From Circinella umbellata (Eukaryota; Mucoromycota; Mucoromycetes; Mucorales; Lichtheimiaceae): a DNA stretch of 64,000 nucleotides. A model generated the notes under the pieces. The model had not been told where the DNA came from, ran no database searches, and saw nothing but the letters and a program-made list of their open reading frames with translations. The DNA is taken from the NCBI GenBank assembly GCA_025093555.1, contig JAIWNF010000033.1, forward strand, positions 186,001 to 250,000, read 5' to 3'. The translations under genes were made by a program, and so were the position numbers. The number at the start of each line of letters is the position of its first letter. The stretch's first letter is position 1. This document shows, piece by piece, positions 23,177 through 35,635 of this stretch.

Positions 23177-24568
23177 ATGCCGGAACTTATTTACTCAAAT
23201 GACTTTCACAAGGGCACTTATAGCTTAATTGAATTAAGTAATGATAAAATTGCAGAAGCCATTGAATCCAGTGGTGAGTAAGTAAAGTTTTTTCTAATGT
23301 ATATTATACATATATACATATAAATGACCTTTTGACCTCACTAGAGAAAAAATCTCCTCACCACTACCACCACAACAATGTGTATATATAAATATAGATT
23401 GGTAATTAAAGGTTTACCTGAAGATGAGGCAGTACTATGTACACATGATCAAACATTTAGTTTACGACAAGTCAATACATCCAATTCATTATTATTAGCA
23501 CGAAAAGAACTGAGCAACGATTCAATTCTACATGTTATTGATGATTTGTCACATACAATTGAAGTTATTCCTTGTTTAGCACGATTAACTCGAATTGACG
23601 ATTTATTACAACCGACAAAATATGCAGGAGAAGCTGTTGAACATAAAAATGCAAATAAAGTTAGTAAAAACCCACAGCCCTTTACTTGAAACTAAAACTA
23701 GAAATTAAAACCATTTCAAAAAATTCAGGAACAATACAGCTATCAAGAGCTATTATCCATTATTCAAGCTAGTGAAGCTGAATTACGTCAAGGATTATCA
23801 GAACGTAACGCTTTTGAGCTTAATGGTAAATTAATACATACAACTTAATATAAGGGATGGGTAGGGCTGACTGGAAAGAGAGTTTCCTAATTCAGTTTTA
23901 TTTTTTGACAAAAAGGCAAATATCGAATTCTTGAAAGATCATTTATGCATGGTCTTTTGGATGCACTTATTACAAATGCAACTATTGCTGAACTTAATCT
24001 AGATGCAATGCCATTGGAAGCAGCTAAAGATTGTATTCGACAATATCATGAAGATGGAGTCAATATTCCAGATCCAGTAGTCATGGCATGTCTAAAAGCA
24101 TTTAGTACTACTAGTGACAATATAGATAATGATGGTGAATTAATATTAAAATTGGATCAATACAAAGTGTGTCGATTTATGGGTGAAGTGATATTAGCAA
24201 GTGCTCGAGGAAAAGAATGGACACTGGATGATTTCCATCAAGTGTGGAGAAGATTGGTACCGGATGTATTTACACCCAATATGGAACAAATGCTTCAAGG
24301 GCTTTATATAACTACCGAACGTGCAGCACCAGGCTTGGGCCGTATTCAAAGTTATGTATCTTATTTCCCGGTAACCGAATTATCAGTCGATCCAGCTCAG
24401 CGATTTGCTAGCTTATTTGCAGAAAAAAAGCAATGGACTCCAGAACAAATTATACCATACATCCAAGATCTTGCTTCCACGCCAAAAGCTCGGGATGCTT
24501 TATTATTGAAATTTACTCGAACACAGAAAAGTAATGGTCAAGTTCTTTATGGTAGTAGAATAAAATAA
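23177..24568 (+). CDS. DCC1: Sister chromatid cohesion protein DCC1 (Ctf18-RFC subunit)
   Basis: Four exons (23177-23277, 23398-23659, 23729-23825, 23916-24568) give 370 residues. DCC1 joins CTF8 and CTF18 in the alternative RFC clamp loader, which loads or unloads PCNA and supports cohesion and fork stability. The N-terminal part has IKGLPEDEAVLCTHDQTFSL followed by VNTSNSLLLA, matching the family pattern of an AVLC-x-D-x-T-(Y/F)-x-L stretch then TSNTLL. The C-terminal winged-helix region contains YKVCRFMGEVILASARGKEW, WRRLVPDVFTPNMEQMLQGL and the helix that follows. An ATG 105 bp upstream in the same frame gives an Arg-rich extension without similarity, so the MPELIYSNDF start was preferred. 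The donor GTAAGT at 23278 was chosen because the alternative GTGAGT at 23274 breaks the frame. It converges with the next gene, 232 bp apart. Confidence 0.87.
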
Positions 24569-24800
24569 TACACTAAAAATTTCTATACTGAATTTTCAGT
24601 GATAATTTATAAGCACACAGCTTTCTGTTTTGCTCTTGTAAAATACATGTATAGATGTTATATATTATTATGAAATATTTTTATTTTGGAGAAAGATTAT
24701 TACATAAAAAACTAATGAATGTAAGAAGCAAGGGATTAATAAGAAAGGGATGGATTATATGGTAGCATAATAAACTTATACATCAAAATAATGTTTATAA

Positions 24801-25823
24801 TTAATTGCTATCGGTATAAAATTGTTCTGCCAACAGCACAACATTGTGGTATTCTTGTCGAAATTCCCAAGTTGTGTCATAGCGTGCTAATTTTGCACAA
24901 AGGTGTTCCAATTGTTGTAACCAACTACAATTATTATTACTATCACTATCTTCGTTATCATTACTATCATTATTATTATTGCTGAGGAATGTTGCACATG
25001 ACTCGAAATAATCGTCATGATAACCATCAGCACCATTATTATTTTGAAGTCCATGATGATGATATTTCAAAATACTTTCCAATTCCAACACTACTAATCG
25101 ACCTAGCTTCGCATGATAATAAACATGTTGTCGTACTTCAGGTGGTGCACGAAAACTTTGTTGTACAATCAAAACAATTCCAAGGATGGCAGCAAGTGGT
25201 TTTGTGTACAATAAATGAACACATAACCGTATGAGCTGTTGAAACTCTTGTGCAACCTGAGCTGCATGGGCAAATTGTTCGCTTGGTCTTAATGTATCCA
25301 ATCGATGAGCTAATGTATTCGCTTGTTCTTGTATCGTCTTGAGTTCATGTAATACGTCTTCCTTCTGTTTCTTGTTATTCTCGCTTTTGTTCATTTCCTT
25401 CTCTTCTTCTTCTCCCTCTTCTTGTATCTGTTCAAGTTCAGGCCAACGGGTACTGTCGTGATACTGCATCATTCCCATCCATACGATTTGACGTAAAACC
25501 GATTTGGATAATCCGCCAAGCCATGACTGCAAAGTCCAAATATCGATTGGTAATAATGTATCCTTCTTTTTATCTTTGTTGATATCAATATCATTATCAT
25601 TGGTATCATAATGTTGGCTCACAATTAATGTGGATGCCGTCAAGAAACTACAAGACGAAGAAGTTGATTGTTTTTCTTGCCGTTTTTTTTCTTGTTGCTG
25701 TCGTCGTCGTCGTCGATGATCATCGTCATCATCATATTTGTATCGATCGAATCCGATCAAAGACAAAAAATAGTTAAAGATTCGTTTTGGTTTACTGGCA
25801 GTGATAATACTGTTATGTGGCAT
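24801..25823 (-). CDS. Hypothetical protein, 340 residues, helical core with acidic and Asn-rich segments
   Basis: This is a single uninterrupted frame from MPHNSIITASKPKR to EQFYTDSN. I recognise no domain. The N-terminus has FNYFLSLIGFDRY followed by an Asp run and an Arg run; then a hydrophobic/aromatic stretch (IDIWTLQSWLGGLSKSV, RQIVWMGMMQYHDSTRWPEL), a Glu-rich linker, a predicted long helical section (LKTIQEQANTLAHRLDTL), and a hydrophobic helix LAAILGIVLIVQQSF that could touch a membrane. After a poly-Asn/Asp stretch the end is again helical (WLQQLEHLCAKLARYDTTW). The segments outside the low-complexity tracts have a normal, structured composition, which argues for a real protein, probably lineage-restricted. 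The 3' end faces DCC1. No function is proposed. Confidence 0.7.
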   Translation of the reverse strand: MPHNSIITASKPKRIFNYFLSLIGFDRYKYDDDDDHRRRRRQQQEKKRQEKQSTSSSCSFLTASTLIVSQHYDTNDNDIDINKDKKKDTLLPIDIWTLQSWLGGLSKSVLRQIVWMGMMQYHDSTRWPELEQIQEEGEEEEKEMNKSENNKKQKEDVLHELKTIQEQANTLAHRLDTLRPSEQFAHAAQVAQEFQQLIRLCVHLLYTKPLAAILGIVLIVQQSFRAPPEVRQHVYYHAKLGRLVVLELESILKYHHHGLQNNNGADGYHDDYFESCATFLSNNNNDSNDNEDSDSNNNCSWLQQLEHLCAKLARYDTTWEFRQEYHNVVLLAEQFYTDSN

Positions 25824-27414
25824 GTAATAATTAAAGTTCTCTTTTCTCTTGTTGTTATTAATGAATGATTATAATCGTCGTAGTCGGTATATATTGCATT
25901 TGATTGAGACCGACAAGACAAGATAAGCATATTTTTTTCCTTTAAGGTTTTAGGGAAAAAATTGCTGCTGTTGTTGTTTTGTTTGGGGGGATAAAACTTC
26001 TTGTGATGTCAAACTTGTAGTGGTAAACAAAATATTAAAATAAAACGGTATCCTCCTTGTCCTTTTTTTTGTGATAAATTGACAAATGTTTAGGAAAATA
26101 CGAAAGAAGGGAAAAAAAAGGGGGGTTTAGGCAATGAGCGGGATTTTCTTCTTTTTATAAATGTACTTTTATAATTTATAAGAGTGAAAAAACATATATC
26201 CTGTGATCAACCCCCTGCTGAGGTCACACGGTACAAGTGTTCTTCGGAAAGAAAAAAAAAGCTATGACGATATGTATAAATATTTCTATTTTAAAATGAA
26301 TTTCAAGATAACAGTTTCTGTTGCTTGTTTTTTAGGTAGAAGATCTATACACAAACCTAAACAATAACTGCGTGTTACGTACTTGACCGTATAGTGAGCA
26401 AGAAGATAACATTGATGTTCATTATGGGTATATAATATAATATGTGTGTAAGTTTCCATTATTACTATTATTATCATCATTTGCATTAACGACACATCCG
26501 GAGAGTATGTACTGTATGCGTGTGTGTATGTTTATGTATATATAGGTGGCCTGGAACATCGATGGGGGCCTTGAATTAAAGGTTGTTTCTTTAAAGCTAA
26601 TTTAAATGCATAATAACAATACTAATAAATAATTGTCGTTGTAATATGACAATAAAAAAACGTATTCAATTTTACATGTATCTATAAATATGTACATGAT
26701 GACACCATTTATTATTTATTACTTTTTTCCCCCCATCAGTGTAAATCTTATCATTTGTTATCATTAAAAGATACACATATATATCATTTATTATTATTAT
26801 TTTTAGTTGGGTCGTATAAAGTAACTACAGTACTAGACCCTTTCCCCTCCCCTAATATATAGCTACTATATGATGGTGCACACTATAATTTGGGAGGAGA
26901 AATCGAAGAGCAGAGGAGAATAGCAATTCAAGACTTGTGTTATTACTTATTCATATACCCCCTGATTTAATGTGTAAAATGACTCTGTGTCTTGCAATCA
27001 TATTATTCTTACTCCTTTTTATTTATTTATTATTGTTACTGCTTCCCAAAACTCAAAAATAAAGGTCCTTTAAATTATTTAGATGACATTCTCTCTTTTT
27101 GGCTCCTCCAGTGAGCGAGTGAGTAAAAGAGTGAGTGTGTAAATGTATATATAGAATGATGTAATAGTATGTATGTTATGGATGTATAAGTTTTTGTGTG
27201 AGCGTGTACGTGCTAGGTTAAAATGTTATGTTATATAATACTATTCAATACCTAAAAAGAAAGAATTATTCCTATTTTTTTAATACAATTATTTATAATA
27301 TGAAGAAAATAACTTTTTTGTCTGTTTTGATGAATTTCTTTTTTTTAGTGGTTAATATTAATTTGGTTATTTTTGAATTCTTTCTCTTTTTTTTCTTTCA
27401 ATTTTAGAAAGAAA
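25824..27414. other. Intergenic, 1.6 kb
   Basis: This spacer holds the upstream region of the 340-residue gene and the 3' region of BBP. It is AT-rich with G-runs near 25985 and 26123, TG-rich stretches near 26515-26545 and 27125-27215, and no recognisable coding sequence. Confidence 0.5.
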
Positions 27415-30063
27415 TTACTCTTGAGGTGGAGGTGGAGGTACCGATGATGGAGGCGGGGGAGGCGCGGGTTCAGATGGTGGTGGGGGAGGTGGAGGGGGAG
27501 CAGCAGCAGCATCCTAAATCAAAAGAAAGAAGAAAAATTCATTAGTCAATTGATTCTTTCCTATCTTTTTCATTCATTTTGATAGCAATTGGACAAAAAA
27601 GGAAAAACAGAAAACTTACATATCCATCTTCCCCAGGCGGTGGAGGCGGAGGTTGTGCAGTTTGCTATAATAATTTAATTTTTTAGTATAAATAATCTCC
27701 TGAGTAAAGAGTATATAATTATCTAATACTTACTGCCCATGGTGCTGAACCGGAAGAAGGTGGAGGTACGGGTTGTGCTGGATCATAAGGTTGATATCCA
27801 CCACCACCTCCATAACTACCATAGCTACTGGTTTGCTGATTACCATAAGGTTGATAATATCCAGAGGATGTGGGCGGAGGGCCATAAGAAGATCCACCTT
27901 GCGGTGGGCCATAATTGTTATTGCTTTGTCTTTGCCATGGTGCAGGACCTCCAGTGGGCTGTGGTGCTGGGGATGGTCCATCCGAATTACTATGGTTATT
28001 ACGTTGCCATGGAGGTGCAGCTCCGGTTGGAGCTGGTGGCCGTTGCCAAGGTGCAGGTCCTCGTTCACTATTACCTCCGTGATACTGATATTATGGTATA
28101 TATTGATTTAGTATCTAATCTTCTTATGCAAATGATAATATATACCACTACTACTATGCCAAATTACTTTTTTTCCCCATCTTTTTTTTCCTCTTTATGC
28201 TGTGTATACATATTAATATATTTACCGGTCTTCTATCGCCACCGTGTCCTCCGGGTCCACCAGGTCCACCACTGGCTGGCCCATCCTCTGGAACTTTTTC
28301 ACCCAATTCTGCCATCAAATTCATATATTCACTATCAAGATGTTGATCGCGCTCTTTAGCTTGAGCCACAAATTCTGGATCATTTCGATGTAAACAATCG
28401 CGAGCTGTATGTCCACGACCATTACAAATACGACATGTAAGACTGACGGTATAGTTTTGTCGTTCAGGACATTCATAACGTCGATGGCCAACACCACCAC
28501 AATTAATACACGTTTGATTTTCATCGTCACGTAAAGTACCATTAAGAGCAGCTAGTTCACGTAATTGATTACGTTTCAATTCGTTTTGACCTTCAGGAAG
28601 TGTAGCGGACTATATAACGAATAAAAGCAGTTTTTGTTCTATTCTATTAGTTTCAAATGATAAATAAAGTATTACTTCGTTACAACTAACAAAAAATATT
28701 TGCTTTTACCGTTTCAATGATTTTTTCAATCAACTTAACCGCCTTTTTAACCTTATCTTCAGTATCAGCCATAACAAGACAATGTAAATCTTCTTCTTGT
28801 GCTGAATTACTTGCAGCATCAGTTCGTGCTTTGCCTTCTTTAACCGAACCACGACCACGAATACTAATTTTTGCACCTGATTCTGTTTCCATATTCTTTA
28901 AAGTGTTGCCACGGGGACCAATTAACTGGCCAATAAAATTGATCTCAGGAAATTCCTTTGCTGGAATGTATACTTTTTCATGCATACGTGAAGGTCGTTT
29001 GTAATCAGCAGGTGGTCTATAATTGGGAATATTTTTAATGGCGGTTTCGACAAGTTTATGCCGTTCATCTTCGAGTTTTTTACGATAACGCGCTTCACGC
29101 GTATTTACACGTTTGCCTTCAGAATTATAGACTGGTTCGGGTGATGGTGATCTAATTGTTGTATTTAATTTATATTTGTATACATTTTAAAATATGAATT
29201 AATGACCTAGTATCATCTTTTCACAATCTATTTCTTTTAATTACCTGAGACGTTCAGGAGGAACATAATCACCCATTCTTAATTTACGATTAATTTCTTC
29301 CAAACGAATTTGTACTATAGAAAGTAGTATATAAAATGGGTTATTATTAAGTTAAATGAGTCGAATATATATAAATATATATATGGCACTTACAAAGATA
29401 ATTATCTGTTTGTTCTTGACTAAGTTTTGGTAATGATGTGGGTAAACCAGGAATATTGATTTTTTTATCATTATCTCCCCAACGGCTTTTTCTCTTTCTT
29501 TTGCCTTCAGATCCATCATTTTGGCTACCATTAGATCCAGGATGCTCTACTGTTCATTAATTTATTGATCAATCAGTTTGCTCATGCTTTTAATTCAACA
29601 ATCATTTCCCTGATACTGATGATTTTATATAATTAAAAGTTTTTTTTCCCTAATTTATTTTTTCCATAGATCCGCATTTTTCTTAAAAAATGTAGCAAAT
29701 CATGACAATTAAACACCTTTTCTCCCTCTTCTTTTTTTTTTACTCATTCACCTATAACAAAAATAAAAAAAAACATAAGTTGAATCTAACCTGGTGGAGC
29801 TCCTGAGGATGAATGGTATGGATTTGTTGGTGAAGAAGAAGGTTCAGGAGAACCTTCACCAAAGCGTCGCTTAGCGCCTAAAGGAATAACATTGGTACCT
29901 AAAAGTAAAATATATATATATGTATATATATGTATGTATGCATATACATTTAAATATTAATTATTAATAATCTACTCTATGGACTTTTTTTCTTTATTTT
30001 TATTTCAAACAGCCATGTTCTTATCTCCTTTTCCATTTGATTCTTACCCGTTGGTTTCCACAT
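27415..30063 (-). CDS. BBP: Branchpoint-bridging protein (splicing factor 1 homolog)
   Basis: Nine exons (30063-30048, 29898-29791, 29549-29394, 29314-29245, 29151-28710, 28609-28226, 28084-27734, 27664-27620, 27513-27415) give 556 residues. BBP/SF1 binds the intron branchpoint (UACUAAC-like) in the commitment complex with U2AF65. In order: an N-terminal U2AF-ligand-type region ([14 protein letters not shown]), the SF1 helix-hairpin motif ([19 protein letters not shown] then [19 protein letters not shown]), a KH/QUA2 domain ([35 protein letters not shown]), two CCHC zinc knuckles ([14 protein letters not shown] and [14 protein letters not shown]), and a Gly/Pro/Gln-rich tail with APW(A/Q) repeats ending in polyproline. 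The first exon has only 16 coding bases (MWKPT). All joins keep phase. Confidence 0.94.
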
Positions 30064-30589
30064 GGGTAATAAGGTTGGTAACTTAAAAAATGAGAGAAGA
30101 GAGAAAAAAGAATAGAGAGGGGGTCGAATTTTTTTTTATTCTAAAAAAATGAAGAAAAAATATGATTGGTTGGTAAAAGATTCTCTCTATGCTTATTGAC
30201 GAATGACATGACAACAATCGAAAATAACAAGTGCTGCTGCGACATTATATTGTTGTCAGTTTTTATTTTAGATGATATTCGTTGTTAGGGAATGTCAGTT
30301 AGTCTCTTTATTAAATTTATTATAATGGTGCTTTTAAAGTTTATCTTTTTTTCCATAATGCTATCTATAGTTGTAGAGAGTAAAATAATATTACGTATTC
30401 TTTTTATCCGGTTTCACATGTGTATGAAATTACTATATACTCCAATCGAAGAAATAACACAGAGTAACCAATAATAATTCAAAAGTATATAAAGTAAAAT
30501 AATCTATTTAGTCAATTGGACGTACTTAGTATTGAAGTATTAACATAGCAGATGAATCTTCTTTTTATTGTTATCATTTATATAATATT
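30064..30589. other. Intergenic, BBP promoter
   Basis: This is the upstream region of BBP on the left and the approach to a decayed gene on the right. A 60-codon hydrophobic frame (30292-30474) looks like chance. No regulatory motif could be assigned. Confidence 0.5.
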
Positions 30590-32480
30590 ATGGTACGTCG
30601 CGTCGTCGCAACAACAGGTTTTGGTTTGGCTTCACCAATAGATGTTGGTGTTAAACACGTTCGGAATAAAACTTATTAAATGGTCATTATGATATTACTT
30701 TACTTACGAATAAACAAGAGTATGAAAAGCTAGCTGCTTGAATTGCAGAAATTCTGTACATTTAGTAATAATACGTAATATTTTATTTTAATCCCTGTTG
30801 GTTATTAGGTAGCACATTTTTTTACGTATATAGTATTATTACGATAATATACTGTAACGGTATGCTTCCATTATATTCAGTATATAGCAAGAAATACAAT
30901 GTAAATCTACCCTATGTTTTATATGTTCCGGTAATAAAATTGATGTATACGTACAGCCCTCGAAGATCAGGTAATTTCTACTTCCATTCATGAAATTGGT
31001 AGAGATTCATTTGATAAAACCTGGTTCCGAGTTAACTAGATAGAATTCTTTTTGACTTTAAATTGATCAAATCCAAGCTGTTCCAGTAGCTCATCTCAAT
31101 TTTTTTCTTTGTTCTAAAATGCAAATCCATTTTTATAGGGTATATAAAGCAAAACGTCTAATATATTATTTTAAGAAATCGTATCAATAGCCGCTTTCTA
31201 TTCAATCTTAGTAAACAACGATAATACTAAGAATAAACTTACGGGCTCTCATCTCACCGTTCTTTATTATTTTTCTTTCTGATAGATACGTAAGAGCATG
31301 GTTTTAATATTTATAGAAATATCGTAAGTATCTTTGTGCTTTGTTCCTCATATTTTGATTCATGTGGGTGCTGATCATCTCACAATAAAATATGGTCCGC
31401 AGCTACAAAAAAAAGTAAAAGTATTTTATTTACTTATCGATTACGCAGTTCAACGCCGTTAAATAGACGGTTTATAGTATTCTGATTATACAGCAACAAT
31501 AGCATGCGCTAGAAATGCACATCCTATTGTAGATGTTATGTGTTTTATCCAATATGCTAATGCAGAGGTGTCATGATATCTTGCGGTAATGAAGCACGTA
31601 TACGCCCATTGGGTATTTATTGCAGGATTTCTTAAACTAAACGAATAAGTGTATTTTATTTGTTTTACCAGTGTACTGGAGGGGGAAAAGAAAAGATAAT
31701 AACTACAGATATCTTTTTTGAAGCAAAATTATAATATAGTAGAATTACTTACAGCAAAAAAGAACAATAATTTTACTGAAGCTACAAGATTTCTTTATAG
31801 TAATCGTAATAGGGTTGTTATGGGTGAAGATGTCGGTATGATTGTACTAGAAGAATTGGAACATGTAAAAAAAAAGTGATGTAATAATTTGAACGGATAT
31901 GGATGTATCTGGAAATGTAAACCCTGTAGCAACAGTTCCAGCCGATAGTTTTGGTGCTATCAAATCAATGCGTCTTGCTAAATTATCTCCTGGAAATATT
32001 AATTATGCAAATGCTCATGCAACAAGCACACTTGTTGGTGCGTTTTCTTCTTTTTACCTCTATTTTTCACACTTAATCTAGTAACAAATAGCAATTGAAT
32101 TCATTACGTATCTCATATAAATATATAGCTCATGGCCCTAAAAACAAGCTTTTAAGACTCTCTTTAATGGACGTTAGAGGTAGAATTATTGTGTCTTTAG
32201 TTAAGATGCTATAGATCATTTATTTGAGGCAGCTGGTTCAGTTGAACCCATTTTTATTACTCAATAATTATACCATGTAAGAATCTTAATATTTATTTCT
32301 CTTTTCTTTTCTCTCTCATTATCTTTCAAACAATAAACTAATTAACTTGCATTAATAATAATAAAAGCACTTTGCCTCTCACATCAAACTTACATGAATC
32401 TAATCTAATTATGTACCGCTTGTTGCTCGAGAACATAAAGAAATTTGAGCAACTTTGACCAATATTTTTGAATTTGGTAA
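30590..32480 (+). pseudogene. Decayed 3-oxoacyl-ACP synthase (mitochondrial KAS, CEM1/OXSM/FabF family)
   Basis: Pieces of a FabF-type condensing enzyme occur in the right order on one strand but with many stops, frameshifts and gaps. The start reads MVRRVVATTGFGLASPIDVG VKHV (cf. the RVVVTGxGxVxPxG start). Then come GADHLTIKYG (cf. AGHISIKYG) near 31370, TATIACARNAHPIVDVMCF and IQYANAEVS near 31490-31570 (active-site region; the expected Cys is in IACA), GNEARIRPLGI near 31590, RVVMGEDVGMIVLEELEHV near 31815 (cf. FVMGEGAGVLVLEELEHA), INYANAHATST near 32000, DHLFEAAGSVEPIF near 32215, and VPLVAREHK then ATLTNIFEFGN near 32414-32480 (cf. TNSFGFGGTN). Intron-like gaps separate pieces, so it is not a retrocopy. 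It converges with NIPSNAP. A functional copy elsewhere is expected but cannot be seen. Confidence 0.85.
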
Positions 32481-32684
32481 CTGAAATGTTTTTAAAAGCT
32501 TATTTAGTCTTTTTTTTTTCTTTTGGCATTCACATCCTCATCAACTTTTGTTTCTCCTTTTCCTTCTTTACACTACTTTAATCACATCTAATACAAAAAT
32601 AAATATGAAGAGCAAACATTTTCTTAAAATCCTTTTTTTTTTTTTGTAATAAGTATTTCTTATGTGGTATTTTTTATTTTACTT

Positions 32685-34730
32685 TTATCGTAAAGGACTA
32701 TAACTCAAAGGTTTCAAAATGTAGGATGACATATTATCAACCAATCGTACTACACAAATTATATAGAAAAAAAAAACATTTTTGTATATTTAATAAACCA
32801 ATAATGCATAATTATTCACTGCTCTCGTCCTATTCGCTCTTTCCCACATGAAAATTAATATTGTTTTTTTCTTACCTGTCTTATACACTGTTTCTGCCCA
32901 TCCATCTACATTCCAAGCATCTTCACGGGTTGTTTTACGTGTTTGCAAATCACTGAATAGTATATATAATAAATTATGGTAAATAATTTCAAAGAAAGAA
33001 TATGCATGAGTGTTAGTAAGCTCATCTCTTTCTTTTTATTTTCCAACTTCATCTTCTACCTCTTATAGAGCTTCAAGATCCTTTTTTATTTTAATTTCTA
33101 ACATTATAGGGAATAAAAAATAAAATATAAAAACTTACGGGTAAGTCCACATGTGATGAACACTATGAAGTTCACCAAGCTGGCTAAACCATGCACCGAC
33201 TGGTTCACAATATTGGCGTCGGCATTCGAGACCTTTTCGCCTATTTATTTTAAAGTTTTTATAAATGATTAGTTTATGCATACATGTAATTTATACGAAT
33301 TTTTAAGGTTTGGGTATGGAACAAGAAGATTATGTTCGGGTCGAATCGGGTTTTAACAATCATTAAAGTTATTTTTGACATACCATTCTGTTTCCCATTC
33401 AAGCAAACGTCCAGGCTAAGTTGCAAAAAAAAATTACAAACAAAAGTGTATCAGCTTCAACTCTCGCTCAATCATGTTACATTATATATATATATACTAG
33501 CATATAATCAATCATAAAAGCATATATATAACTCGACAACGATGAGGAAATAAAATTCCACCATGACAAACGATGCATACCTTTAATTGATAGTGACGTA
33601 GTTCATAGATACCATCAGTTTCCATAGGGGGAGACGTCTTCCAAAAGGAAAATTCAAGCATCACATTGTTCTCACGGGAAATAAGAAGAGGTCGGAGTTG
33701 CTTCAAGAAGGCGTTGTATTCCTTTTACAAAAACGAAGCAATGACGTTATTAGTACATTTCGTATAGACATTTCATTTGTTCCTCTCCTTCTCTCTCTTA
33801 TTTTTAAAAAATATAGTCTTTTTAATCTTACCGGATCTTGAGCTAAGCGTTGTAATGTATTACGATGACCTGGGTATCCCTTATATTCCCAAATGTGTAC
33901 TATTTCATTCAAATATTCCATCATAATTATTATAAGTTATTAGTAACGCGCATATAGTAAGTACTTTACTTTCACCTTCCCTCACTTCTTTTTATAAAAT
34001 GATAATAAAAGCATCTACTTACCAAAAGTATCTAATTCTCCAATCACGGTTTCCCAACTACCACAAAGATGAAGTTCGTTTCGAGGATCATTGGCCATCT
34101 TGGGGAAATATGATGTGCTAAAAGAAAACAAAGCCTCTCCTCTCTTTTAGTAACTTGTTTTTTTTATACATTACTTAATATATAATACGTAATAAATAAA
34201 AATACTACTACTTACACAAGGTTAATGTATTCTTCAACCTTTTCAGGCTTGACTTTATGTTCTAATAATAATAGAAAAAAAAGTGTTACACGCTTCTTCT
34301 TTCTTTTCTCACATGCCCGCGACACATACATGTCTATTCCACTTTTTTTCAACCATCCTGTATCTGTCGCTCCCTTTATTCTGCTCCTATTCTTTCAATA
34401 CTTACTTTGAAGTTCATGAACATATTTGCCTCTTGCAAGTGTTTTGGAATGGGTTTGATTATCTTCTTCCTTAGTTTTCTTAGAACCATAAAGAACAGCT
34501 TCAATGAAATCATTGGCAACATTTTGATCTCGTTTTTTTTCATCTACTTCATTATTTTGAGCAGCTTGGGTTGTAGTAGTTGTCTTGTTTTCTGGAGTCA
34601 GAACGCGAGAAGATTGCTGTAAAACAGCTGCGGGGGTGGTATGAAAAAGGTTTTTTTGGCAGTTATATAAAGCGGTTCTTGGTAGTATACCGGCACTCAA
34701 TCCACGAGAAGAGCGTAATAATGATGACAT
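32685..34730 (-). CDS. Mitochondrial NIPSNAP-family protein
   Basis: Nine exons (34730-34406, 34261-34216, 34117-34023, 33899-33832, 33721-33581, 33415-33384, 33240-33139, 32952-32876, 32749-32685) give 316 residues. NIPSNAP proteins are dimeric-alpha/beta-barrel proteins linked to mitochondria; animal members signal mitophagy, and the fungal role is poorly known. Residues 1-38 look like a presequence (MSSLLRSSRGLSAGIL, then a FHTTPA processing-type site). The core shows ELHLCGSWETVIGELDTF, VHIWEYKGYPGHRNTLQRL, a second barrel repeat with GIYELRHYQLKPGRLLEWE, VGAWFSQLGELHSVHHMW and AWNVDGWAETVYKTV, and the typical end MSSYILKPLSYSPLR. The last exon was located by this conserved ending (PL-x-FSPL in relatives). 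All nine joins keep phase. Confidence 0.92.
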
Positions 34731-35635
34731 TTTCTTGAAATATTTTTTTTTTATATTCGAGTTTGAAGAAAAGAAAAAGAAAAAGAAAAGGAAAAGAAAG
34801 GATGGTTCGTGTGAGAAAAATAAATAACTAAATAAATAAAAGGATGGAGACGTAACGACAATTTACGCTGCCTCCCGTTGATACCCGATTTAGATTTTGT
34901 CACACCATACACACCTACACAAAACTTCTTTTTTTATTTCGTTTTTGCTGCATAAATCAAAGGGCGGGTTATTCCGCTTTTAACTCACTACGCCTGACTA
35001 CGTCATTTACTTTTTGCACAAATGGTATCATGTATAATTGCTCTTTTTAAATATCATCAAATCTTTTTCGTTCTTTATCCATAAAGTTCCTATTATAATA
35101 ACAGTATATTATATACATTATTAAATAAGAATAGTACTACTTTGTAAACAACAAAAAAAAAGCAAGATGGAGTTAAAGTGAGGGGATCCATCCCATCTGG
35201 AGAAATCCAAAAATGGAAAAGCTTACTTCGGACCAGTAAAACTAATAAAAGAGAACCTCAAAAAGTTCTAGTGTTATATTAGCGACGATATCAGGTAAAA
35301 CAGTAAATGCTAAACGTCATAATTGCTGATAAATAATAATAATATATAAATAACGATATACAAGGGAAACCCCAATACATAACTACGATGAAAAAGGCTC
35401 GTTTCTTTTAATGTCACCCAAAAATACAGTCTTTGATCTGACTTACAAACCATAATGATGTGAGAATTTTTTAAAAGATCCCAGGGAAAATGTTAAAGGA
35501 GAATGCTATATCCAACCACAAAGGTGTATCGCATACTAAGGATCCGTATATGATAGTGTATTTGGGCACATAGTTGAATATAGATATGTTGATCATTGAT
35601 ATTAGCTATATATCAGTTAGGCCTTAATTAATCGA
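34731..35635. other. Intergenic, NIPSNAP upstream
   Basis: This is the NIPSNAP promoter region: an AAAGA-rich stretch at 34768-34800, then AT-rich DNA up to an inverted-repeat element. No coding sequence was recognised. Confidence 0.5.

Noticed and set aside
27739..28359. 206-codon plus-strand open frame opposite the BBP gene
   Set aside because: It is the antisense shadow of the Gly/Pro/Gln-rich tail and an intron of BBP, which has clear domain evidence on the minus strand.
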